Origin: Karalla daura
Taxonomy: Eukaryota; Chordata; Actinopteri; Chaetodontiformes; Leiognathidae
Assembly: GCA_029224185.1 (NCBI GenBank)
Contig: CM055188.1
Location: 24,137,497-24,201,496 of the forward strand
Direction of reading: 5' to 3'
Length of the DNA: 64,000 bases
The position numbers and the translations under genes are program-made. Below are positions 54,300-64,000 of this stretch, one piece after another (within the stretch, counting starts at the first letter, position 1; every line of letters starts with the position of its first letter). A model generated the notes under the pieces. That model searched no databases, was not told the origin of the DNA, and saw nothing but the letters and a program-made list of their open reading frames with translations.

Positions 54300-54375
54300 A
54301 AAATTGGGAGGGATTGGCTCCTGCCCTCAGCGCAGCTCCTGATCGAGCTGGGTGCAGTCTCGCATATAAAAAGAC
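54300..54375. promoter_or_regulatory. Possible two-way promoter segment
   Basis: A plus-strand TATA box (TATAAAAAG, 54365-54373) lies about 50 bp from an ATTGG/CCAAT box (near 54309-54318) that could also serve the minus-strand exon at 54024-54094. On the plus strand a donor-like GATAGG|gtgaga follows near 54470. Confidence 0.3.
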
Positions 54376-56371
54376 CTTGTGAATCATGAGATGAGCTGAG
54401 AATTCAGTCTTGCGTCAGGATGTGTTTCAGGGCTTCTGAGAGATCTGGATTGACCAGTTCCCGATAGGGTGAGAGTCCTCAGAGAAACACTGGCCTACTG
54501 TTTGTTTCTTACAGGCCTTCTGTCATGTACTTATGCTAAACATGTAGTGATTCCTTAAGGGCAAAATGAATTGATTTGAGTTTTACCAAAGGCCTTTGGT
54601 ACAACAGTGTGACAGACCAGTAAATGAGTTGAGTGTCTTCTGTTTAGACGTCTGAGTTGAAATGTTTTCCTGACCATTCAGCTGATCACTGCAGTGTACA
54701 CAATGTGTAACCCCTGTGCATCACAATCAGCGATCAGCCCGAAAATTAATCCTGGAGAAAGAATTTACTTGTCTAACTGAGAAAATGTGACACTTCCCGG
54801 GGCAATGGTTTTTCCACGGATTGTGCACTCACAGGCAAGTGGAAACAAGTTCTCCTTATGTCTAAGCTGATCACACTCTGGGTTATGAGTAAATGTGCAA
54901 AATTGGAATATAACAAACTAAGTATAGTTAGACAAGGATTTGAGATAATTCTGTTCTCTTCAGTCCTGAAATACTTGGTGTGTGGAAATGTGGTGGATAG
55001 ATATGGTAGACACATAATAGATACGACTGCCTGATATGACTCTGTCTCTGACATGAAGAGATATCTTCCACACAGATCACAAACAAAAGGAATTTATTCA
55101 TGCAAGTCAAGGCAAATACCTGCTTCGATTGCTTTAACAGAACAGAGAGAAGTCACAGGTGTGAGTTTTAACCAGCCGGACGTTAAAAGTCTTGCCACGG
55201 CAGTGTCTGTCTCACATGACAACACCTTGTTTTCTCTGTCCTTTAGCTTTGGGCTGCAGGCAGGTCAGAGGTCAAGGAGCAAGAAGAGGCCGTCCCCTTG
55301 GTCATACCACAGATGGCATCACACATACACAGCCAATCACACAGGCACATGGAATCACTGTTGTCATACCGCATAGGATCAGACAAAGGATCTAACAGCA
55401 GATAATGATAGCTATGTTTCCACCGTCAACAATGTCTCAGATATGTGGTTAAATACATACATGCTCATGTCGAACTCACACAATTTCCATTGTAAAAAGA
55501 ACTTGTCACAAGTTCTCAATGGAAACTTTATTTTGTTTACAATTTTCACATGCAAAGGTTAATTCACAGTAATCAATGAAATTTATTCTATTCAGCATAA
55601 CTATAAAGGCTCAAAGCAGATGTTTCAATAACTCCATGCTTTAAACACAAAATGCAGATTTGAGTGTTGATTAATTATAAAACCTATCAGACTGTCATCT
55701 AATGTCTGCTGTATTTTTTCAGTTGTGCGGTAAAATAATTTGATTCACATGACCAAAGAAAGCTTTAACATTTGTTGTCATTCTACTGAAACTCTGAAGA
55801 ACAGCTAGATAACATGCAGCTGCTGACTGACTGTGAGGAGATCTCACTCGAACTTCTCTCCAGAGCTCAACTGTGCTTTGTGAATTACTCTCAGGCCCTC
55901 AGGATGTTTTGTGAATGTGGCCCGGCCTCTAAAATTCTTTGGATAAAAGAATCTGAGAAGGAAGTCTAATGCCTGGGTTAAGCTGCTCTAGGGACCAGAA
56001 GGTTTCCAGCAGGTTTGTAGCTGCAGTGAAAAAACAGTTTATTCTGACTTTTAGTTTCCTTATTATGAAATGTGCTAAAAAACATAACCAGAGTTATCAA
56101 CTTCTTTTAACCCTTCTCCTACAGCTTTCCCTCTTAAGAAGTGCTCAAATTCTGCCATTGAACTGTGATGTAAATATACGATCCTTGATCGTGCTCTGCC
56201 TCCATGTGGTGAAAGGTGAGGAGGAAGAAGTCGTTCCAGACGATCAGGTCGTCCTTATCCGTCACCGGCTGAGGCCTGACTGTGAACACTACCACAGTCT
56301 GTGCACTGTCAGCGCTTCCTCTGCTGTGTGTCAGAGCGACCGCACAGTAATAGTACGGGAGCGAGCCCCCC

Positions 56372-56372
<1 letters not shown>

Positions 56373-56406
<34 letters not shown>

Positions 56407-56407
56407 T
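56373..56407. repeat. CAT/ATC trinucleotide microsatellite
   Basis: Eleven to twelve CAT units; read on plus it codes polyhistidine, on minus polymethionine. Confidence 0.95.
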
Positions 56408-58037
56408 CAGAGTTTCCCCGCTGGCGGCTGGAAGTCATTCATCTCCATGGCTTCCCATCCTGGTCGAGGGATTGGGGCTTGCCTGGGCTGCCAGCGTTGC
56501 TCACTGGCGTCTGTAATTTTCAGAAACTGAACCTCAGTACAGTCAAAGAGAGGCAACGTCACCACAGCTCCACTGTTTTAAAGGTCCTGATTTGCAGTTG
56601 CGTGCGCTCTGAGTTTGGTGTATTGCGTTGCTCGGTGCTGACCGCAGTCCTGGTGCAGACTTTGAAAAGCCATTCACAACAGACTGGTCATTACAGGCAG
56701 TGAAACCGCTGCACAGCAGAGTGAAGTCAATACGTAGTACACACACGTAAACAACAACAACGTGAGACGACATTCATGCTGTAAAATCAGCGGGAGCTGA
56801 GATGTCAATATAGCGTGAAAAGAAATGAACACAACAGTGTTTTTTAATGTATGAATCCATTGTGATTTGAACAGATTTGACACTTTTGTTCTCTTTCAAG
56901 CCAATGTTGATATTCCTCTGTGGTGGCTCTCTATGAAGAGGGTTTTAATAATGGCTTTGAAGTGGGTCTCAGTTACACTTGTCTCCTCTCTCTTTGATGC
57001 AGACAGAGGTAGACCAGTCCCCTCCCCGGCCAAAACTCAACTCACTTTCATTTCATTTTCACCAGGCCTGTCATGTCTGTCTGCCCGCCTGCATCTGTGA
57101 CTCTGTGTTATCGCAGTCTCAGTCTGCGTCCCTTGGCCTATTGAAAGGCACGAGACCAGAAGCGACATAAGCCTGAGAAACAGTCCTGTGTTGACTCAAC
57201 TTCCCTCTCACCCCCACCATTGCAACACCATCCCAGAGTTATGTCTGTGTAGGCCAGTAGCTGGGCCCCCATGAATGAGAGGGGAGCACATAGAGTGGCT
57301 AAAAATGGAGCTACTGATTGCAGTATTTTTAAAACATGTTTGTGATTTTTGGGAGGCAGTCAAAACAGCATCGAGCACAGAAAAGCTCTTGTTGGATGTG
57401 AATGCTCATATTGGGTAGCAGTGCTTTTAAATGCACTCTAAAGTTCACAGGTCATCCACCTTGATCTTTTTTGGCAGGTCCTCATTGCAAATAATTTCCA
57501 GTGTGGAGAATAATTTGTCTTATTCACAAAATGGTCCCATTCATGTTAATAAATTAGACCGCAAATTCAGACAAAAATAAACGTTCATTTGTGTTAAAAT
57601 AAAGCTCATTATGTAATCCTGTTAACACTGTCAAAAGACTCCTGTTTGTGTATTTGAGGGGGGAACTGCCCTTCTCATGCCATGTGTCTGAGTATGAATA
57701 CCACACAAATACCACAACTGAATGGAAATTCCAGCGAAACTATGCCTTCCTCTCTGCAAGTGACTCAGTCAGTCAGAGCCGCCGCTGAACGTCTTCCACC
57801 CCCGGTCAGTCTTTCCTGCCCGGAGCCGGGGCCTCTGGGTGTGTCTCCCTGTGACCTCATCTTCCCAGAAAAACCTCCAGAAACCTCAGCTGCACAGTCG
57901 CTCCCATGATGCATGTCTCCACGCAATCCATCCACATAAACAACAAACTGGTCAGTATGTAGACAAAAAAAAACACCACCTCACTGATGGCGGTGCCCAA
58001 GCTCTGCTCATCCAACCAGAGCATCGAGCAGAGGATG

Positions 58038-58088
58038 TGTATGTGTGTATGTATGTGTGTGCGCGCGCGTGTGTGTGTGTGTGTGTGC
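58038..58088. repeat. GT-rich microsatellite
   Basis: GT/GC alternating purine-pyrimidine tract, including GCGCGCG near 58062. Confidence 0.9.
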
Positions 58089-58282
58089 AGACAAGCATCC
58101 TGTTTATACAGCCTGCTTACTTCTGTCGTCTGTGAGAACTACTCGAGCTTACAGCCTGAAACTCATTGTTCTCTCTGTTCACATGTCTGTTCCTCAAGGG
58201 CAAAAATCTCAAATGCCAAAACTTTCAGTAACTTGCCGGTTACTGAAAGTGATGACCAGCTCTAAGCATCTCTATCTGTCAC

Positions 58283-58330
58283 ATACACACACCCACAGAC
58301 AAACTCACACACACATACACATACACACAC
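58283..58330. repeat. Imperfect CA microsatellite
   Basis: CA units with several interruptions, 200 bp from the GT tract on the opposite strand. Confidence 0.85.
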
Positions 58331-58628
58331 TCACCCAAACAGCACAAACTGCTGGGTCGACTAGTGACGGGCATTATTCTGTAGATTTGTGAAAAGAGGC
58401 TTTGTGTTCATGCAAAAGACAATAGTTTCCACATGGCAGCGGGGCTCTTTAAAACCAGACACAGCACATTCAATGAGTCATCAGACAAACTGTCCAAAAG
58501 TCACCAGATCAATACCAGAAAACACACAGTTCACGGTGCCCCTACAAGCATATAACGTTATGGATAACGGGGCACCTGACAGGCAGGCAGCCGGGCTGTC
58601 ACTCTCAGCTGCAGAGTGTAAATCTTAC

Positions 58629-58852
58629 CTCGGCTTGTCTGATGGCTGACAGGCTATGACAGATCTACCGGGGGGTTTGTGTTCCTCCGCCACAAACTGG
58701 ATGTCAAAGTCTGTGTCCGGTGAAGTGAGAGAGTCCGGGCTGCTGTGCTCTGACTGCTGCCGGAGGTGCCTCTCTCTGAGTGAAAATACTTGTTCTCTCT
58801 GCGTGGCGGAGCTTCGTCCATGTGGCTGGATGGGAAATGGGAAATGAACTTT
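58629..58852 (-). CDS. Candidate internal coding exon, gene unknown
   Basis: I do not recognise this gene. On the minus strand an acceptor-like ctcgttgcccag is followed by 74 stop-free codons and a near-perfect donor CCGAG|gtaagat (phase 2). The reading VFSLRERHLRQQSEHSSPDS then LTSPDTDFDIQFVAEEHKPP has coding-like composition (GC-rich third positions, charged/Ser-rich linker). The DNA is clearly GC-richer than its flanks. There is no in-frame ATG, so it would be an internal exon. A competing frame with an ATG stops before the donor. Confidence 0.35.
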
Positions 58853-61735
58853 CTGGGCAACGAGCCAGGGGCAGAGTGGGTTTTAAAGACACAGCAGTTT
58901 GCAGAGCTGGGGTTTAGTCACACTTTACACTGCGTAAGTTACATGTAAAGACATTTTAAGCAGATGTTTTCATTGATTTCATGCATGCTCATGAGTTTAT
59001 CCCCTGCATAATTCCTTATTTATGCTTTGAACATTTATCATTTCTGAAGATGATAAAAATATTGATTTGGCAGATATTCCCAGTATAGACTACTATTACG
59101 ACTGTTATTGCTCCATCAGTTTAGTAGTGGAGATCTACAGAAACATATACAGTATGGTGAACTAAATATACTAAGTATATGACACAGTTAATTTGTTATT
59201 TACTTGAACATATCCATCTTCTACTTCTTGAGGTTTCGCTACCACAGTTCAAGCAACAAATGTTATCTTATATTTGTTTGTTACTCTGCAAATTTAGATC
59301 ATTCAGAATAAATTATATATAATCCACAGATAAACTCTGATGTATTATCAGGAGTAAAAGAATATCCGTAAAAGGAAATACATACATTGCACAGTAGACG
59401 TGTCCTTCGTGTGTGTTGAAGATAAGCATCAGTGTTTGGGTACAAAGCAGCTAAGATAATGTACGATTAAAGTGCAAACAGCATGTTATGCTTTTGGTGG
59501 TTTCAAGCAGTAATTATGCAACTTCAACTTGAGTAAAACTGTCTTCTTCAGTGATCTCCGTGGAGCTGTAAAATCATAATTGTGTAGCACAAACCAAACA
59601 ATGAGGATATTAAGTTGCATTATTGGTGCATTTGCATTATTGGTCACCGTTGTGCTCTGAGTTTGGTTGGATTACTTCTTGGTTTTGTTTCCCAATGACA
59701 ACAATAATGATCTCACTTACTTTAACAGGAATTATTACTTTATGTTTAACACAGTCACCCGTAATCTGTCAGTATGTGAGTAAGTGAGTGAGTGTCTTCC
59801 TCTAGTGGTTTTTCCTGAGAAGACAGTTGTAGCATAGGGCCATGCTACACACCTGCTTACTGCTACCAGCTGAAACTCTGAGCAAATACAGTATTTGAAT
59901 CAAATGAGAATCATATCAGATGTTCAATACAGACATTTCAATAACTATTAAATTCAGCTTTATTCAAAAAGCATTTCCAGACTGTTTACATTTACAGCAG
60001 GTGCGAACCAAACTCTTTATCAAGCATAAACAACCAAACAGAACCCCGTGCATGAGCAATTTGTCAGAGACTTTCTCCATAACACATCAGCACTAAACAG
60101 TCACACTTTGTCACTGTAGCGTCACCCTCTCAGCTCAGATCACAGGAACACGGGAACATCTGATAGCTAATGACTCCGTGCCATCGCACACCCTCAGCAT
60201 CGTGAGGCATCGCATGGCGGCAGGGCGGCTGTCATCTTGCCACAGGGACAAGTTCACAGTCCGTCCAGAAGCTGTGCCCCTCTCCAGCTCATTATGTGTT
60301 GTGATTAATGTCATTTTCTCCTCCACTGCTTCCTTTTCTCCATGGATTAAGGAGCTGGACACGATCGTTTATGCATCATCTCCTCACCCTCCTTTCACTC
60401 AAACTGTAGCCTGGCAACAAGCCGCCCGACGATATGCGGAGACATGACCTCTTTTTACCGTTTCCAGGAACATGGCAAAGGGTCCGCAGGAAAATCGAAA
60501 CGCAGTGAAGATTATCAAGTCACTCAGAGGCCCCTGAAAATGTGTTTTCTCCGGCCACTTTTCATTTCACCGTGATTTCACCTTGGAAACGCTACTTCCT
60601 GTCGGCTGGAGACTGTTATTTCACTTGAGATATTTCTGGTGCTCTCACTGGTTTGAAGTGGACGGGGCCAGTGGTTGAATTACACTCTGACCCATGGGGG
60701 TCTGGCTCAGCAACGTCTCCTCTGCCTCCTCTGACAAAAACAGAAAGATTCTCAGCTTCACTTGGCAAAGATGATGAGAGGGAGGCTGAACCTGGCAACA
60801 GCTGGAAATCTGACAACAAATCTGTGCATTATATATCTAAATATTCAGAGGATACCAAGGAACATGTGAAAAGGGCTTATGGACTGTGAGACATGAAAAC
60901 ACTGCGTATATCCAGATGAATCAGGTCACACACATTATTTACTGAAGATAAATTCACATTGCAGCACTTTGGACCATACCTGTTTTTTTTTTTCTGTATC
61001 TGCAGGGAGAGACAGAAACTTTACCTCTATCAGACTGAAAATCTGAATCTGATAAAAAAAGTGTTTGTTTGTTGCTTATTTACTCACTGTGCTTGGGAGT
61101 AAATAAACGCATGTAATGGAGTTACATATACACAAATACAAAATATGAATAACTGATAACCATAGAGCTACATTTTAGATATGATGACCATAATTCAGTT
61201 ATGCCATTGAAACTGATGAAGGTATTGTATGTGTGTAAAGCAGCCATGGTTGTGAAGTGAGATATAGTAACTGATGCCTCTGCTGATGCATCCTGAGCAT
61301 CATATTAAGACTGTTTAGCCTTGTAAGATCCTCCAACATTGTCTTAGTTCTAGATCTTAGTAGATCTTAGTTCTAGATATGTAGTCAGTGTTCAGGAGTT
61401 TTACAAAGAAATTGCATTTGAGAACCAGTAGTGTCATTTCACATGTTGCTAGCAGTGCATCCCGGGTCACTGTGACATCACTGTTTAGGTGTGGTTACTG
61501 GTGCAGCAAACCTTTCTACCACAGAGGGCAGTGAGGCACAGGCTCTCGCCTGGTGTTTGTGGTTCTAGATTTGGCAATGTCTCATAACTTTGTTATTATC
61601 GTCAGTCATCTAAAGAAAATCTTCACTCTCCAGTCCTCGTATAGTAAAACTGTCTCCTCAGAGCGAGAAGGTGCCCAATGCACTTCCTGTGTGGAGTTTA
61701 GTAACTTCTCTCCAAGTCTTTGGCAGTTTTATCAG

Positions 61736-61830
61736 GGTTCAGCATGGATGTTTAGGTGGTGTAGAGACTCTAAACTATCCCCATAGGCTTGAGTGAGGAT
61801 GAATGGTGTGTAAGTATGTGGCAATTGATG
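61736..61830 (+). repeat. Decayed SINE/L2-tail fragment
   Basis: Contains GTGTAGAGACTCTAAACTAT and CCCATAGGCTTGAGTGAGG, the body of the same repeat family. Confidence 0.5.
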
Positions 61831-62057
61831 TAAATGGATGATGTGTTATGATGTACTTGTTTCATACCAGCAGACACTTCTAGGGGGTATCTATCAGATG
61901 AAGAGGGGGATATCTGTCCTTTTTCTTTACTGATAATTTTGATTGAAAAACAAAGGAACCAGTGATGAGAAAATGATTTATGATCCAAAACAATAAAGAT
62001 ACTGCAGCTTAACACCAAGTGCAGATGCTAAACGTTGGTCTGATGTATTTGATTTAA

Positions 62058-62165
62058 AGGTGATCCTGCGATGGACTGATGACCTGTCCAGGGTTCATCC
62101 CCCTGCCTGCAGCAGCAAACCCCCTGTAACACAACTAGGTAGAAGCAGGCATGAAGACAGGTATG
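62058..62165 (+). repeat. SINE/L2-tail fragment
   Basis: Contains GCGATGGACTGATGACCTGT and CCAGGGTTCATCCCCCTGCC, the diagnostic tail. Together with 61.74 kb this may be one element interrupted by other sequence. Confidence 0.65.
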
Positions 62166-63069
62166 AATGAATGAACAGTGGTCCGTTAATGAATGGAGAA
62201 TTTATTTTTGTTCTCTGGCATTAACATACAAGCCATGAAGCGTGGGTTTAATCAGATGCTATTTCCTAAGTCCTTTAAAAAGCATACTATTTCTATTTGT
62301 GGGAATATTACATTCTTTATCTACTCAAATCTATTCCATGCTTATCTGACAACTGCATGTAGGCCTTATGATGGCTGGATATCTTATCTGCCACTGACCA
62401 GAATGATCATGTCACTCTATAAACAGCAGTGCTCTGCAATTTTCTTCCTTAGCTGAATGGCAAAAAATGTATCTCTAGTCAGATTTACCTGTTTTTCTGC
62501 TGCTTTTTGAATGAGAACATGATGATGTTATTTTGACTTGCTGTACACCTCAGGTCTGTGACAGACTCTCATTCAACAAAGCCAAAGGAAAACTTCTGTC
62601 TTATTCTAGAATCACGTTTTAAGTTGTCAATTCACATCTTGTCAACACCTGCAAGTCCACAGATTTTATTCTTCCCCATTTTTACAGCACATTTCACTTT
62701 CTTTTACAGAGTATTATTGCTTCCCACACATATGTAAATCTACCCGAGTGGGACCATTAACATCGACTGATTTGATTGATTAACTGATTGAACTGCTGTG
62801 GCTCCCGCGCAGAGACAACAAAGACAGAAAAAGAAAAAACAACTGTTTATTTATTAGGATGCAAAGACACGACAGATACTGGCTCCTGTGAGCTGTTCCA
62901 TAAATACACTCTCACATAACAATTTACCTCATCCATGGAGCCAGTGAGAACATAACGTACGTTATCATTACTGTGTCTCTGTGCTGCCTCTCATCAGAAC
63001 TGTGTGGATGTTTGTGTATATGTTTGTGCATGTGTGTGTATGTGTGTGAGAGAGAAAGAGAGAGAGACC

Positions 63070-63198
<129 letters not shown>

Positions 63199-63297
63199 AT
63201 CACTTGCAGTGCAGCCAGACGTCAGCAGCAGCAGCAGTAGCAGCATCCAGCTCGTCGGGGGTGAGGGCGGCGCTCAGACCCGGTCTGGTCGTCTTCT

Positions 63298-63360
<63 letters not shown>
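63298..63360. repeat. CT dinucleotide (GAGA-type) tract near a promoter
   Basis: About 31 uninterrupted CT units, immediately upstream of or within the first exon of the NSG-family gene. Confidence 0.95.
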
Positions 63361-63363
<3 letters not shown>

Positions 63364-63389
63364 CCCTCTCCATCTCTCTGCAAACCGGC

Positions 63390-63485
63390 TGCGTCACACC
63401 CACAGAGGTAGAAAACAGCTCTGGAGCAGTGAAGACAGCACATCAGGAGAAATCCGCTCTGAGAGAAGGCGACAGGGCCCAGCTG
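63390..63485 (+). other. Inferred non-coding first exon of the NSG-family gene
   Basis: Ends at a strong donor, CAGCTG|gtaagg, and would splice to the acceptor at 63880-63881 just ahead of the ATG. The upper boundary is not defined by the sequence. Confidence 0.45.
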
Positions 63486-63886
63486 GTAAGGCTATTGGAT
63501 GCGGTAAATGTTATCTATCTATCTATTTATTTATGTATGCATTTATTTATTAAATAGCCCTTTTTTACGCGTAATCTCCTGCGCTTTTGTTACCTTGACG
63601 GGGGTTTAATTATGGCCCACGAGGCGCATCACATCTCACAAAGCAATTTTGTGCATGTGTGTGTGTATGTGTGTGTGTGTGTCTGTGTGTATGTGTGTGA
63701 TTTCTACTGCTGTAGGCATGTGCTGACAGAAAATAGAAAGGCACCGTCCTACACCTAGAGATTAATTTAAACACTGGTGATTCCCTGGATGGTCTATGCA
63801 ATTAGTCAATACAGTCGAGGATGATCATCAAATAAGCGCTTGTTTACCTCCCCCCGGGTCGATGCTTGTCCGTGTGTGCAGGGAAA

Positions 63887-64000
63887 ATGGTTAAACTGGG
63901 GAATAATTTCAGCGAGAAGAACAACGGGAAGGTGGTTTCCGAGGACGGGTTTGACACCATCCCCCTCATAACACCATTAGATGCTAGTCAGCTCCAGTTT
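63887..64000 (+). CDS. nsg1: Neuronal vesicle trafficking-associated protein (NSG1/NEEP21-like), 5' part only
   Basis: NSG1 (NEEP21), NSG2 and calcyon are small single-pass membrane proteins of neuronal endosomes that steer receptor recycling. The exon starts after gtgtgtgcag at 63881, five bases before the ATG. Its 38 codons run to the window end, so the transmembrane segment and C-terminus are outside. They read MVKLGNNFSEKNNGKVVSED then GFDTIPLITPLDASQLQF. The MVKLGNNF start and DGFDTIPL-TPLD-QLQF block are the family hallmark. LGNNF, DTIPL and QLQF fit NSG1 better than NSG2 or calcyon, but with so little sequence a teleost nsg2 cannot be excluded. Confidence 0.75.
   Translation, partial: MVKLGNNFSEKNNGKVVSEDGFDTIPLITPLDASQLQF

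Larger units (their letters stand above)
54400..58628. other. Intergenic DNA, no gene supported
   Basis: About 4.2 kb. Contains a CAT trinucleotide run inside a 244-codon open frame (55969-56703) that I do not accept as a gene without more evidence, GT and CA arrays at 58.05 and 58.3 kb, and otherwise nothing recognised. Confidence 0.5.

Noticed and set aside
56134..56406. Minus-strand frame with polymethionine and YYYCAVA, hinting at an immunoglobulin V-type end
   Set aside because: No upstream cysteine/tryptophan framework, no splice sites, and the start is a CAT array; the likeness is too short to support a domain.

Overview
The window is vertebrate genomic DNA, most likely from a percomorph-type teleost fish. 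The evidence is intron-split genes with canonical GT..AG junctions, long AT-rich introns, many microsatellites (TATC, GATA, CA/GT, CT), and decayed copies of SINE/L2-tail and hAT-like repeats of the kind common in fish. There are no prokaryotic operons, CRISPR arrays or phage genes. Almost every short open frame is a chance frame; the real genes had to be rebuilt exon by exon from splice sites, phase and family motifs.

Layout. (1) 0.45-24.2 kb, minus strand: a complete lysyl oxidase-like 2 gene (loxl2), 13 coding exons plus one inferred non-coding first exon, giving 741 aa: signal peptide, four SRCR domains and a copper amine oxidase domain. (2) 26.1-39.6 kb, minus strand: a complete tacc1 gene, 13 coding exons, 896 aa: TACC1-type N-terminus, proline/glutamate-rich middle with three SDP motifs, C-terminal TACC coiled coil. 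Its first intron appears to use a GC donor. (3) 39.6-43.45 kb: a repeat-rich gap between two head-to-head genes, with a hAT-type MITE, SINE relics and an 80-bp direct duplication carrying CTCF-like cores. (4) 43.45-50.5 kb, plus strand: a complete aggf1 gene, 14 coding exons, 710 aa: coiled coil, OCRE, FHA and G-patch. (5) 50.5-63.4 kb: mostly empty of recognised genes, but with two minus-strand candidate exons I cannot assign (54.0 and 58.6 kb) and a two-way promoter-like segment at 54.0-54.4 kb. (6) 63.4-64.0 kb, plus strand: the 5' end of an NSG-family gene (closest to nsg1), cut by the window edge.

The genes do not form one pathway. loxl2 makes a secreted matrix cross-linking enzyme, tacc1 a centrosome/microtubule adaptor, aggf1 a nuclear and secreted pro-angiogenic G-patch/FHA protein, and nsg1 a neuronal endosomal membrane protein. 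The gene set combines loci that lie in human on 8p (LOXL2, TACC1), 5q (AGGF1) and 4p (NSG1).

No convincing new biological system is visible. The points most worth a second look are the GC-AG intron and the microsatellite beside the splice site in tacc1, a Trp-to-Ser change next to the loxl2 cofactor tyrosine, the two unassigned exons (one encoding a textbook N-myristoylation start), and the clustered CTCF-like motifs and repeats around tacc1 and aggf1.
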